Shown: in pieces, positions 35,401-47,110 of the stretch
Position numbering within the stretch: position 1 is the stretch's first letter
Layout: each line of letters begins with the position of its first letter
Assembly (NCBI GenBank): GCA_034509735.1
Contig: JACGWO010000001.1
Location: 14,834,854 to 14,898,853, forward strand
Direction of reading: 5' to 3'
DNA: 64,000 bases
Source: Sesamum alatum
Taxonomy: Eukaryota > Streptophyta > Magnoliopsida > Lamiales > Pedaliaceae
Made by a program: the position numbers and the translations under genes
The notes under the pieces: generated by a model
The model's input: only the letters and a program-made list of their open reading frames with translations
What the model was told of the DNA's origin: nothing
Database searches by the model: none

Positions 35401-35764
35401 CATGGATGCAGTGCCATCTTCCATCAGAATCTAATGCCTGAGGGTATGGTTGATGAACATTATCATGTGGATACATATAAAAAGGTTTATGAACCTGCCA
35501 TACCTCCCATTAGTGGTGAAATAATGTGGGTAGAAACAAACTTCATCCCTTCTTTACCTCCCCATTTTGGAAGAAGACCTAAAAGACCAGCTGGAGCCAG
35601 AAATAGGAAACCTGATGAGCCAAATCTGAGGTCAAAGAAAATAAGGGGCAAGATGCCAGTGCACCAATTAAAAAGACAACACACTAAGCACCACTGCACT
35701 ATCTATGGTGAGGCAGACCATAATACTAAAGGATGTGCCCTATTTAAGGATATGCAAGAGTCTG

Positions 35765-36537
35765 CGTGATGCCCACAAAATTTTTATACATAATTATGGG
35801 AATAATTGGTAATTATTAAGAAAATTTTAATTTAATTATAAATAAATTACAGGCTGAAATTTGAATATATTAAAACTTGAATGGGGTACATTGGAGTTTT
35901 ATAAAATATGTGGGGGTAAAATTGTAGAAGTTTAGAAATTAAGGGATTGAATCATAGCCTAATGAAGTTTTTGTAGTCAAATTTTATAAACTTAAAAGTT
36001 GAGAGACAAAATTGAGATTTTCAAAAAAAAAAAAAAAAAGTAAAGTAAATAAATAATGAAATAAAGATGAGGTTGGAAATAGGGGTGGCACGTGTCCCAC
36101 CCATCATTTCAATGCAAGACACGAATTTTCTTCTTGGTTGTGCCAACAAAATTTATATGTACATATTTATTTATTTATATTATACATATACATAATGGAT
36201 TGATTGGCATGCATATAAATACATTTGAAACTCCCACTTTTAAAATGGTGATTCTCTCGATCTCTTACAAGGAACTGGTAGATCTTGTTGTATCCACTCT
36301 AAAGGAATAAGTCCGTTTTGCGTTCTAAGTCAGGTCGGGCCAGTATGCGGAGTTCTCCTCATAAGTCAAGAACGTTAGATAAAATGTTAAGAATGTTATT
36401 TCATATTAAAAGTGGACTACGTGTATATATATTCAGCAGAGATTGAATTATGTGCATAACTACATATATAAACAGGGTTTACATTAAGTGTGATACTTAG
36501 GGAAGATATAGTCGTAGTGCCGTTAGAGGGTGCTACA
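35765..36537 (+). repeat. 5' LTR of the gypsy element in MULE 2
   Basis: It starts CGTGATGCCC, aligned with TGTAACGCCC of the other LTR (three transitions, so the terminal TG is lost), and ends GGTGCTACA. A TATAAATA box lies near 36214. It is very similar to 40126-40930. Confidence 0.9.
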
Positions 36538-39500
36538 TTTGGTGGTATCAGAGCAAGGATTAGATTCTCTGAGAGTATTAGATGAATATGGTATTATACA
36601 TAAAATATATATTATGAGTAATCAGACGTGTGCAGTTTATATAAGATGAAAACATCAAGTGAACACGTTGTCGGCCCAATTGAGTCATTAGAATCTATAC
36701 TTGATCATGTAGAACTATTACAACATTATGTATTTGTATTGATGCCCACTGGGTTTATATTTGGTAATATAGTAGTAAGATCTTGTTCAGTGATAGTGCA
36801 TGGTGTCATGCTACATGCAAATTCAATTGTGATAAATCTTAATAAATTTCCTATTATTGTGAAAGTAGATTGGTTACCGGGTAAGCATGCTATGTTGATT
36901 GTCGACCAAAGGTAGTGGCGGTAGAAGTCATCAATGGGCGATGTAGATGGTAATTATATGAGAAATGGAAGTCATAACCAACTATTTAATTCCTGTTATG
37001 GCTGTCTTTGAGTTAATTGAAGTAGGACATGAAGCATATTTAGGTGATGCATATGACACCATGATGTTTAGTTCGGGTATATCAGGTGTATCCCAATAGT
37101 TAGAGAAAATTCTCGAATATTTTTCTTGAGTAATTACCTGGGTTACTATCTTATTAAAAGGTCGATTTTTTTTTTTTTAAATTTGAAACTAATCTTGGGC
37201 TACACTTATTTTGATTGTATTACATAGAACAACTCCTATAGAGTTATAAAAGTTTAAAATCCAAAAGGAAGAATGATTAGAGAAATGGTTCATTATATTG
37301 ATTATTTCGTCGTGGGTAGCACTAGTGTTGTCAGGAAAAAGAAGGTTGGTTGTATGGGATTGTGTATTAATGATGTTAATTGAATAGGATGATAGTGAAG
37401 AATGAGTACGGATTAGTAGGAGTTGATGATATGCTAGACTAGTTGAAGGAAGCTAAAGTTCTATTTTAAAGAATGGTTTGAGGTCTAGTTATTAGTAAGC
37501 AAGGATAGTTGAGAAAGACATGTCTAAACATATTTTTGCATCCGTTACGACAACTTTGAGTTTTGGTGATGCCTGCCGGATTAATAAATGCATAAGCGAT
37601 GTTAAGAACATTGATGAATCACAAAATTCATGAGTACTTAGATTAGATTGTGATAAGATGAATTTTTCGTACATTTTGAAAGAGAAAACCTTGTACGCTA
37701 GGTATAATAAGTGTGAAGGTCGGTGAATCATGTAGTTTTTCTAGGACTTGTGATATCCAAAAATAGGGATATGCCTGACCTTATGAAGGTGGAGCAATTA
37801 CTACTGTGTGAGTAAAGTTCGATTTTTTTTTTTTTTGGATTGGCTGGGTATTATAAGAGACTTATTGAGGAGTTTTTCAGAATTGTCGGTCTTTAATAAA
37901 ATTATTAAGGAATGAGACAATATTTCACTCGATTGAGCAATGTCAACAAAGTCTTGATGAGTTAATGAAAAGATTAATATTAATTCCAGTTCTGGGTTTT
38001 ACCATCTGGTAGCGGCGGATAGTGGTTTATTTTAAATGCTTTGGAAAAAACAAAAGAAGAAGATGTAAGGTGTATATCAATGCAAATAGGAAGGTGACCT
38101 CATAAGCATTTTTTTATTAAGGACCCACTAGTTAAATTACCTCACCCATGATTTAGAGTTGGCTAAGGTTTTGCATGCATTAATTATTTGGAGACACAAC
38201 TTATATGGGAAAGATTTCAGATTTTTAATGACCATAAGAGTTTGAGGTATGTTTGGACACATGAAGAGTTGAAATTAAGACAACACATATGAATAGAATT
38301 GTTAAGGAATTATGGGTATTCTATCAGTTATCATCATTGGAAGATGAATGTAGCAAAGAATGTCTTGGGTCGAAAAGCTCAATCATCTTAGCTAATTTTA
38401 GAAGTTATAATATGACATTGTTATTAGAATAAGACCAATAAATATGAAGTTAGCGGTTGATCGTTGATTTGTTAGCAACTTTGCAACTTAAATCACCTTT
38501 AATTTTGGCTATAAATAAGATCTTTGCACATAAGGTGTAAATTAATTGCTGAATGAAAGTCGAGGTTCAAAGGTCTATGTTATTTTTGGAATTTTTGCAT
38601 TTGTTTGGTGCTGAAATGTGATGGATTACTATTAGGCGACTGACCAATACATGATTTACTATAATTGGGTTATTAAGCGGGGAAATTATGTCACTCATTT
38701 TGTTGTGGTAGTTTTCTTTAAGTTGTGGTAATATTAAAAAATTGGGTCAAATAATGGTTCTCAATTGATAGGAGTTTTTGGAGACATACTATATTTGATA
38801 TGTGGAAAGGGATGTAAAACATATTTTATTCATTGTTTGACAAAGTTCAGATATTAGTAACTATCAATAATGATTTCAAGTTGTACATGGGTGACTTGGG
38901 ATTTACTGATTACCGGTCAAATGTTGCGAAAGTACTATTACTAGGATGCCTTAAGAGATGACTGGAACTTACATAGTATCTATTAGACACATGAGATGAC
39001 ATTGTTGGTGCTCAACTAATTTTACAATGCCAATATATATGAGAGATATTTATATTTAGCAATGATAATTTTGACATAATTATATTGATGAGATTCAAGT
39101 AAACAAATGGTGATTTTGGAGCTAACTAATAGAGTACTAGTTCGTGGATAAGTTTTGGGGTATGAGAGAGGAAATGATGACGTGGTTTTGGTTGCATATA
39201 ACATCATTATCATACTTTGGGACTAAACTAGTATACTTGGATAATATGTTGTACGTGTTGCTTTGATGTGTTAGGAAGAATATCTTGAAACTTGATAGTG
39301 GTGGAAATACTTAGTGACAGAGCTATTACAGTCTTGTTAGATCCTTTCCTATTAGAATAAATCAAGGTAAGATGCCCATTTTTTCAATAAAGACTGATAA
39401 AGTGATAGTGAATGAGAGTCGAGTTATGTACCTCAATATGGTGATGCAGGAAAAACGATAATGCACCATCTGGAATGCCTCGTTGTACTATAAAAAAAGT

Positions 39501-40125
39501 ATTATAATTTAGGATCCTACTATTGGTGGTAGATGATGAAAAAAAGAATGTAGTTTAATTGTGTTTAAATGCTTAACTTATTGGAGAGTGAGGGCAGAAC
39601 ATCAGACACAAAAAGATAAGCTCCAACCTTTATCTATGACTGAATGGAAATATGATAAGATCATTATAGATTTTGTTGTTGGGTTATCAGATTCATTCAT
39701 AAACATGATGCTATTTGGGTAATTGTGGTTAGATTGACTGAATCAACTTATTTTCTTACCGATATGACAAGGTAATTCTTTGGATAAATTAGTTGAGTTG
39801 TACGTTTTAGAAATTGTAAGACTATACAACGTAGTTGTTTCCATGCCACGATGATACTATTCTGATCCTAGTCATGTGGTGCCTATACCAAATATAGAGA
39901 TTTTAGAGAACTTGACATACGTAAAAGAACCAATAGAAATTCCGAATAAGATGACAAAGAAATTGAGGAATACAGAGATATCAATGGTGAAAACGGAATA
40001 ATCGCTATCCGAAAGAAGTTATTTGGAAAGTTGAGAAAAATATGAATGAGAAATATCTCTCTTTGTTTCCTTGACCGGGTAAGAAATCAATTTCGAGGAC
40101 GAAATTTTTATTAGGAGGGGAGAAT

Positions 40126-40930
40126 TGTAACGCCCACAAAATTTTTATACATAATTATGGGAATAATTGGTAATTATTAAGAAAATTTTAATTTAATTAT
40201 AAATAAATTACAGGATGAAATTTGAATATATTAAAACTTGAATGGAGTACATTGGAGTTTTATAAAATATGTGGGGGTAAAATTGTAGAAGTTTAGAATT
40301 TAAGGGATTGAATCATAGCCTAATGAAGTTTTTTTGTAGTCAAATTTTATAAACTTAAAAGTTGAGAGACAAAATTGAGATTTTCAAAAAAGAAAAAAAA
40401 GTAAAGTAAATAAATAATGAAATAAAGATGAGGTTGGAATAGGGGTGGCACGTGTCCCACCCATCATTTCAATGCAAGACACGAATTTTCTTCTTGGTTG
40501 TGCCAACAAAATTTATATGCACATATTTATTTATTTATATTATATATATACATAATGGATTGATTGGCATGCATATAAATACATTTGAAACTCCCACTTT
40601 TAAAATGGTGATTCTCTCGTTCTCTTACAAGGAACTGGTAGATCTTGTTGTATCCACTCTAAAGGAATAAGTCCGTTTTGCGTTCTAAGTCAGGTCGGGC
40701 CAGTATGCGGAGTTCTCCTCACAAGTCAAGAACATTAGATAAAATGTTAAGAATGTTATTTCATATTAAAAGTGGGGGTGAGATAAATATGCTTACTGTG
40801 ATGATGAGACTACGTGTATATATATTCAGCAGAGACTGAATTATGTGCATAACTACATATATAAACAGGGTTTACATTAAGTGTGATACTTATGGGAGAT
40901 ATAGTCGTAGTGCCGTTAGAGGGTGCTACA
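40126..40930 (+). repeat. 3' LTR of the gypsy element in MULE 2
   Basis: It starts TGTAACGCCC and ends GGTGCTACA. It carries about 33 bp absent from the 5' copy (near 40776-40809). Confidence 0.9.
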
Positions 40931-42143
40931 ATCTGGCCTTAACTAAACAATCATGGATGCCCTCTTCTCAAACTCACATGTAAAAGTGTTTATATCTCTC
41001 ATATTTCAAGTTCATTTAATATCTTAACATTTCTAAGTTTTGTGTTTTGTTGTAAACAGGGACCACAGGCCACTGCATCTTTAAGTCAGAGTAAGAAGAG
41101 AAAACATTGTATTTATGAGGACCCTTGCAGAGTAAGTTTTATATGTATGTCGCAGAGTAGGTCTTATATGGTTATTATTATTTTGTGCAAATTTATGGAT
41201 TTAATGTTTTTTAAGTTGAGTTGAATGCTGCAGAATCTGGGAAAAATACACAACCACCCATATTACCTCCTGTAGTGGATGAAGAGGTGGAACCATCAAT
41301 TCTGACGGAGCCTGGTCCAGGGCCTTCTCAACCATATGTGCAGGGGCCTTCAATGTGGACTCAATTGCAGATGGCCCACACTGGTGCTCCTGTTCAAACT
41401 GCTGAAATGACATTAATGCCAAGACTCAATATTAGGGCTCCACCCCTAATAACAGGAACTGGTTTTATGCCCTGCTTCACAACCAAGCTTGCTCTTCCAG
41501 TTGCAAAGACCATCATCAAACAATATGGCCAAAAATTTGTGGATCTCTCAACTTTGTCAAGAGATGAAGTTCATAGGAAGAAGAAGAAGTAGATAATATG
41601 AACAATGTCTGTTTGTTTTCTTTTTTTTTTTTTTTTGCTGGTGTTTAAAACTTTTTTGGCAGCCTTTGAACAATGTATGTTTTGTTAGGAGAATATGCTG
41701 TAAAAAAATATGGCTTTGGTTTGGACTGTTGTTGGCATGAATGTGGAAGACAACTTTGTTTTGGTGTTTTGGTCAAGTACATTGGAATGAATGTGTTCTT
41801 TTTTATTTTAACTTTGGGTGTCAGCTTTAACTTTTGGTTGTTGTGCTTTTCTTTTTTTATATAATAATGGAATACAAGTTCATTATGCAGTTTTTTCCAG
41901 CATAGATAATGCTGCGTTTTATTGCTATATAGCTCATTACTATGCAGGTTTATGTTTCCCAGATTTGGTACATTTCATCTTTAGGTTTTCAGCTTGTTCA
42001 ACAAATACATCAACAAAATACATTTCATAGCAGGTCTTCAACAAATACATCCCAGGTTTTCAAATACATCAAACATTCTACATCCAACAAAGACATAAAA
42101 AAGCATCCTACATTCTACATCCAACAAATTCACAATAAAAACA

Positions 42144-42606
42144 TCAGAATTCAACCTTCCCACCAACCATCTTCATTTTTAATCCTTTGCAGTTTTCCCA
42201 AATCTTCATACAACAATTGAATCCTGCCCATATGCAGAGCAACCACAACAAACACAGAACAACAATGCAAGTCCACAAACTCTTTTGAAATCTTCTCAGC
42301 CTCAAAATTTCTGCTTCCATGTTGTTTTTCTTTCTCAACAGACCTGGGATTATTGCTCGAGCCCTTCTATACATTGGAGGGCCCTCCCAGTCAAAAAAAT
42401 TACACCCACCTCTCTGCAACCAAAAACTAAACATCAAAATTCCAAAACCTTTTCTTCAAAACACAGGGGAAAAAAATCACAATATCGCATACCTTATGCT
42501 CTCTGCAAGAGTGGAACCGTTTGCCAGGATTCACCTCCGTCCATGAAGTGCGAAGCACAGCTCGTCTTCCACAGTAACAATCGATTGATCCAGTGATGGT
42601 AGACAT
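42144..42606 (-). CDS. GRF-type zinc-finger, single-TM protein carried by MULE 2 (127 aa)
   Basis: Two exons, 42606-42493 and 42413-42144, join in frame across a GT-AG intron (42492-42414). Residues 10-47 form a GRF zinc finger: cysteines 10, 12, 34 and 42, with TSWTEVNPGKRFHSC and GCNFFDWEGPP. A short basic and charged helix follows (RKKNNMEAEILRLRR, about 64-79), then one hydrophobic segment (SLWTCIVVLCLLWLLCIW, about 83-100) and a basic tail. GRF fingers in other proteins bind single-stranded nucleic acid; membrane-tethered plant versions resemble proteins named At4g04775-like. The gene lies between the transposase end and the right TIR and faces the transposase. It has no stops or frameshifts although its partner is dead. 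Function is unknown. Confidence 0.82.
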
Positions 42607-42729
42607 CTCCCCTTCCTAGCCCAATTCAATTTCTCCTTCGGTGGCAATTAGGGTTCTTCACCCACTGCAATTGGGGCTATTTACAAATAGAACGACAATA
42701 TAGAGTGAGTAGTGGGCTCAGGTGGCACT

Positions 42730-42759
42730 GATGATGTGTCAAAAATTTGACACATCATC
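42730..42759. repeat. Perfect 14-bp palindrome in the right TIR of MULE 2
   Basis: GATGATGTGTCAAA-AA-TTTGACACATCATC. The left TIR lacks this stretch at the matching place. Confidence 0.9.
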
Positions 42760-42950
42760 AATGCCGCCTCAGCTCCGCCGTTTTTTTAAAAAGCCATGTA
42801 GGAGCTTCTGGCCGGAGGGGAGAAAATTGCCAATTTTAATACCTCACGTGCATCTCACATGTCTAATTCCAACCAAATTAGGGCAATTTAGACTTAAATT
42901 GCCATTTTTTAAACATTAATGTCCTTTTTTGCTATTTTGAGAAATACTTG

Positions 42951-43095
42951 GTTTAGTCCTCTGCTTTACGGGATTTATGGGACTAAACGTGTCGAATTTT
43001 TTTTTTTTTTGAATCATTTTGAAAATCTCATATATAAAACAAAGAACTAAAACGTGTTGAACTCCTATGGAACTAAAAGTGTCATTTCGTCGAAA
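42951..43095. repeat. Right arm of the MITE next to MULE 2 (second copy)
   Basis: It matches 32372-32494 in direct orientation (TTTAGTCCTCTGCTTTACGG.. GAACTCCTATGGAACTAAA). It then continues AGTGTCATTTCGTCG, which is what one would expect next in the MITE if MULE 2 had inserted after GGAACTAAA. Confidence 0.8.
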
Positions 43096-43224
43096 ATAAG
43101 AGTAATTACGTACATTAATAGAAAAAAATTAATCACTCACATAAACCATAATTCTTAAATATATAAATGCATTTAAACAGAAAAATCTCCCACTCAACAT
43201 AAAACAGGCGAAATAGCTTATAAA

Positions 43225-44747
43225 CTAGCAACCACAAGAACTGGAAATAGGGACTCCAACAGTCTTGTTTGAGATCTCTTGTGCCTTCTTCAACTTCACA
43301 TCACTCAGCACATCCGCTGCCCATTCAGAAAAATAGGTTTCATTATATCCAATTTTTGCACTTTTATAGATGGCCATGCAGCGGCTGTCGTCCTCCGGGT
43401 ACGGGCAGGGATCGCCGCCGGTGTCCCGCCAAGCGCCGCGGTGCTTCATCCCTGCCCACTTGGCCATCCAGTGGTACACGTATTGGCCGATTCCGGCGAG
43501 CTTCAGCCACCCCTTTGGGAAGAATTCCATGACGCTGCTGTTTCTGTCCATCAGAAACATGTTGGTCAATTGCCCCCCGTGTGGAGACACCAATATGTCC
43601 GTTGAGCTCATTAATTTCACCTGTACAATAGAGTTACAAATTGTAAGAAACTCTGATTGATTTCCGAAGGTGGAGGGTTCATGAACATATTTACACAGAT
43701 CACCTGTTGACAGAAGGTAAGGTTACTTGCATAGGCCACCGTCATCCGGCAGCCTTCCACCTTCCGGCAGGCCCTGTCGAAGATTCCGATGACCACCGAT
43801 TCATTCTTGAACGACCTGGGCCCGGCCCTCATCAACATGGTCATCCCAATCACCGGATTCCCCTTCTCATCAACGTCGGAGAGCCTACCTTCCGAGCTCA
43901 CATTGCAGGCAGCTCTAGCCCTGCACCTCACCAGATCATACACCGGCAATCTTTTATCCCCCGACATTCCAGCTTCAGCATGCCTCATCACCACAGCCTT
44001 CTCAAAACAAACCGGAGAACTCATCTTCCCATCTCCATCCTCAAACCCTTCAAAATTTTCGATGTTTAAATCTCCAAAAGTAGCATGAACTAGTGAAGTT
44101 ATCCAAGGCCCCATCGTAGTTCTGAGTTCACCCCAGTGGTACAAAACCCACCTCGTCGGCAGAGCCGAACACTGATTCTTGATATGCCAGGCGACGAACG
44201 GCACGACGGATGATAAACCGTGCCAAAGATTATCGTAGTTGTAGTGATTATATGAGACGAACGTGAGGCCTGTGAATAGCGTGGCGTTGGGGGGTAGAGA
44301 ATCAGGCCATGCGAGTGCGTATGAGTTCCGAGAACCATCATGCGCATCTCGCCCTTTCAGGCACAAAATTCTATCTTTAGAAGCTGTTGATGGGAATTCC
44401 AGGTACTGGGGCTCGCCGTTCTCGTGCGTGTCAATCATGGAGCTCATGAACCATGTGTGGGCTTGTAGGGGGGTGGTGGAGTAACGGAGGTCCTTGAGAG
44501 GGAGAAAAGTGACAGATTGTTGGAGCTTGGAGGTGCAGTCGTCCTGGAAAACTGTTCGTAGGTTCTTGTAATTGGTACTGATGAAATCCCATGAAGATGA
44601 TTCTGGGGTTCGGAGGACTTCGATGTGGAAGAGGATGAAGAGTGTGGCGAAAATGGCGAGGAGGTAGACGGAGAACTTGAGCGAACAACGAGATTTATTA
44701 CGAGACGGTCGACTAGCTCCTGGTTCTGGAGATGGCTTCTTCGCCAT
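43225..44747 (-). CDS. Glycosyltransferase family 61 protein (479 aa)
   Basis: Exons 44747-43704 and 43620-43225 join in frame across an 83-bp GT-AG intron. It is a type II Golgi membrane protein: a basic cytosolic tail, one membrane anchor at about 22-41 (SLKFSVYLLAIFATLFILFH), then a lumenal domain. GT61 motifs seen are YNHYNYDNLWHGLSS and, in exon 2, SPHGGQLTNMFLMDRNSSVMEFFP. It ends with a Cys-containing tail (SSSCGC). GT61 enzymes in plants add xylose or arabinose to xylan or N-glycans; this subgroup has HGGQLTNM rather than HGAGLTN, and its substrate cannot be told from sequence. Length is normal and no breaks are seen. Its promoter resembles that of the AGP gene. Confidence 0.93.
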
Positions 44748-44819
44748 GGAAACTGATCTTGATGATGATGGTCTTGATTTTGAGTTTGGGAGAGTACGAG
44801 GAAGGAGTATTATGAGATA

Positions 44820-44828
44820 TGGTATTTA
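44820..44828 (-). promoter_or_regulatory. TATA box of the GT61 gene
   Basis: CTATAAATA on the minus strand lies about 75 bp before the ATG. It sits inside a 70-bp block homologous to the AGP promoter. Confidence 0.7.
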
Positions 44829-44863
44829 TAGGAAGGACGAAAGAGTCGCTAGTAGCCATGAAT

Positions 44864-45646
44864 AGTACGTACTGGGATTTAATATTATAATTCGTTCTAA
44901 CACGTGCGTCCATATAAAATAATATTATACATTTTAAAATTATTATAAATAAATATATATATATATATATATTAATTAATACATATGCATTTAAAAAAAA
45001 AGAAAAAAGAAAGAAAAAAATGAAAATTATAACTTAGGGGTATTATCGGTATAACCAAAAAATTGGTGTTACGGTGTAAGTAATCGTCATTTATTAGTAA
45101 AAATAGAATTTTCTTTATATAATAGTATAGATAATAATAAAAATCGTCATTTAGGCTTGAACAATCATATTTGACTCGACCAAATCTGAACAAATTTTAT
45201 GCAAGTATAATATACTTGTCGTGTGATTGGTGTACAGTATAGGGGTGACCATTCATATAACAAAATGTATCATACTTTGTTCTATAATTGGTTTGATTCG
45301 GCCAATTTGATCCGAATAAAATTTTTTCTTCATTTAGATTCAAATTTATGCATGAAAGGGGAACATCTTTGGATGGTGGAGATGTGATGGAAGGTTTTTT
45401 AATTTGTTAGTAATTAATAACTAACATAAACTCCGTGTTAGCAGCGTAAAATTAAATTATGTTAAGAAATTGAAAATATATATATATATATATGTCGAAG
45501 GTGAATGTTTAGATATAATTATTATATGATTTGTATAATATAAATTTACAATTATTGTTTAGATATAATTATTATATGATTTGTGTAATATATATATATA
45601 TATATATATGTAGAAGGTGAATGTTTAGATATATAATTATATATTA
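44864..45646. other. GT61 upstream DNA with TA runs and a tandem unit
   Basis: Compared with the AGP promoter, about 440 extra bases lie between the two conserved blocks (44864-45352). The unit GTTTAGATATAATTATTATA.. occurs at about 45507 and 45558, and a third copy is split by the element at 45647. (TA)n runs occur at about 44951, 45479 and 45588. Confidence 0.65.
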
Positions 45647-45971
45647 GGATTAAATACACTTATCACCCCTAAAATATTCACCCCACATTAATTACCCCTC
45701 TAAAGCATTAAAACCTTTAAAAAAAACTCATGACCTTCTAACTCCTTTTATTTTTAAGTTCAAAAGGTCCATTTTACCCTTATTGAAAATTTCTTTTTCG
45801 AAAATAAAATTAAAGAGATTTTTAAAATACCAAAATCGCTCTTTTGTGAAGCTTTTGTCTAATTCTAGTTTTACTTATTCATTGATCTCTTTTATTTTCG
45901 TAATCCTAAAATATTTAGAGTTTATTTTATTTTAGTTTCATTTATTTATCAAACTAAATTAAAAATAAATT

Positions 45972-46009
<38 letters not shown>

Positions 46010-46446
46010 CTTAAACAAACATACAATTAATAAAATCGAAAAGAGTTGATCATGAGCTAATAAGAAAATATACAATTAATATATATTTATATAAACATGA
46101 TAATTATATAAATATGGTAATTATATGAATGTATAGATTTATTTTTAACTTGGTTTGACAAATAAGTGAAACCAAAATAAAATGGGTTCCAAATACTTTA
46201 AAATTATAAAAATAAAAAGAACTCAATGAAAAAGTAAAAATAGAATTAGATAAAACTTCAAAAAAGAGTGGTTTTGGTATTTTAAAAATCCTTTAGTTTT
46301 TTTCATAAATCAATTTTAGTAAGGGTAAAATAGACTTTTTGAATTTCAAAATTAAAGGTGTTAGAAGATCAGGGGGCTTTTTGAAGGTTTTAATACTTTA
46401 AGGGGAGTAGGGTGAATATTTTAAGGGTGATAACTGTATTTAACCC
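45647..46446. mobile_element. Long fold-back element, 0.8 kb
   Basis: The ends GGATTAAATACACTTATCAC and GTGATAACTGTATTTAACCC pair inversely. It is the same family as 28504-29799 without the nested insertion. It interrupts a local tandem repeat unit. A (TA)n run lies inside at about 45977-46008. Confidence 0.85.
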
Positions 46447-46559
46447 TAATTATTATATGATTTGTGTAATATTCTTGAAAGAGTAGTGAAATATTTGCTT
46501 CAAAGTAGCTGAATCTGATATGGTGGAAAGCAAATTACTAAAAGAAAAATAATTATTTG

Positions 46560-46896
46560 CAAATCCTTTTTAAGCTATACTCATAACTCACCGTAAAAAA
46601 TTTAATTTTTCTCTACATTATAAATAAGCACGATTTAAAAATCATGGTAAATTAATACTATTAATGATGATCAAACATAACTAATATTGAAAATATAAAT
46701 TTTTACCACGATCAATCAATATTTGCAATAACTTTTAGCTATAGTCCAAATATTTTATCATGGTTTTAGTTATAACTAACTTCTATTGCCAAAAGAAAAG
46801 GGCTAATTGCTATCGCGGAGCCATGATTAATTTGGATTTGTTACAATTTTTTATCTTTTCATCATAGTAAGTAGCAAAAAAATCATATTTCTTCTA
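46560..46896. mobile_element. Possible CACTA-like end
   Basis: The segment ends ATATTTCTTCTAGTG (complement CACTAGAAGAAATAT) and contains repeated ATCATGGT/ACCACGAT words. No partner end was identified. Confidence 0.35.
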
Positions 46897-47110
46897 GTGT
46901 AAAAAAAATGTTCAGGTAATTTAATATCTAAAATGTAATAATCTGAATATTATATATAGTACTATCATTCTTATAATTTGCTTGACATGTCAAATATGTA
47001 CAACTCATCCAGCTGAAATTTCTAAAACAATATATACTGGTTTAACTTCAACCTTAATTTTAACGTTCTTCTTCCATTAATTATCTGGAAATTAGGTTAA
47101 TAAAAAAAAT

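Larger units (their letters stand above)
35765..40930 (+). mobile_element. Defective Ty3/gypsy element inside MULE 2
   Basis: LTRs lie at 35765-36537 and 40126-40930, followed and preceded by a Met-type primer site (GGTGGTATCAGAGC, about 36540) and a polypurine tract (AGGAGGGGAGAA). Flanks GTCTG (35760-35764) and ATCTG (40931-40935) look like a 5-bp duplication with one change. The interior contains only battered traces: protease-like VDWLPGKHA (about 36860), RT AGYYKRLIEEF (about 37842), integrase DKIIIDFVVGLS (about 39657) and VVRLTESTYF (about 39725). No long frame survives. Confidence 0.9.
32903..41592 (+). pseudogene. MULE 2 transposase gene, broken and interrupted
   Basis: Exon 1 is 32903-32950 (MVMIHNARHLNMPPHT). 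Exon 2 starts near 33233. Seen: an N-terminal domain (YGGEGRNVPLAKYIGG..FDYV), an acidic region, a DNA-binding domain (CEWK..HTCPQ), the MULE DDE core with IIGVDGCHLKDPHGG and FISDKQKGL followed by HRFCVRHLHNN, then CDILLNNVCESFN. Both C-terminal fingers are damaged (CTYKLW instead of CxC; CTIYGEADHNTKGC instead of CxxC). Stops lie at about 34138, 34408, 34659, 35206, 35328 and 35377, with frameshifts near 33590 and 34660. The gypsy element enters near codon QESA; downstream exons at about 41060-41130 and 41234-41592 end in RKKKK. Unlike MULE 1 the catalytic region is present, but the gene is dead. Confidence 0.92.
32495..42955 (+). mobile_element. MULE 2: two-gene Mutator-like element, 3' TIR truncated
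   Basis: The left terminal region (32495 to about 32740, starting GGAAAAATTGCATTTTCGTC) is inverted at about 42690-42955, including CTCCCCTCCGGCCAGAAGCT on the left and its complement on the right. Between them lie a transposase gene on the plus strand and a GRF-zinc-finger gene on the minus strand, converging. A gypsy element (35765-40930) interrupts the transposase gene. The outermost roughly 50 bp of the right TIR are missing, replaced after GTTTA (42951-42955) by a copy of the neighbouring MITE arm. Confidence 0.88.

Noticed and set aside
43269..44865. Long plus-strand frames across the GT61 gene
   Set aside because: They mirror GT61 coding sequence and have no features of their own.
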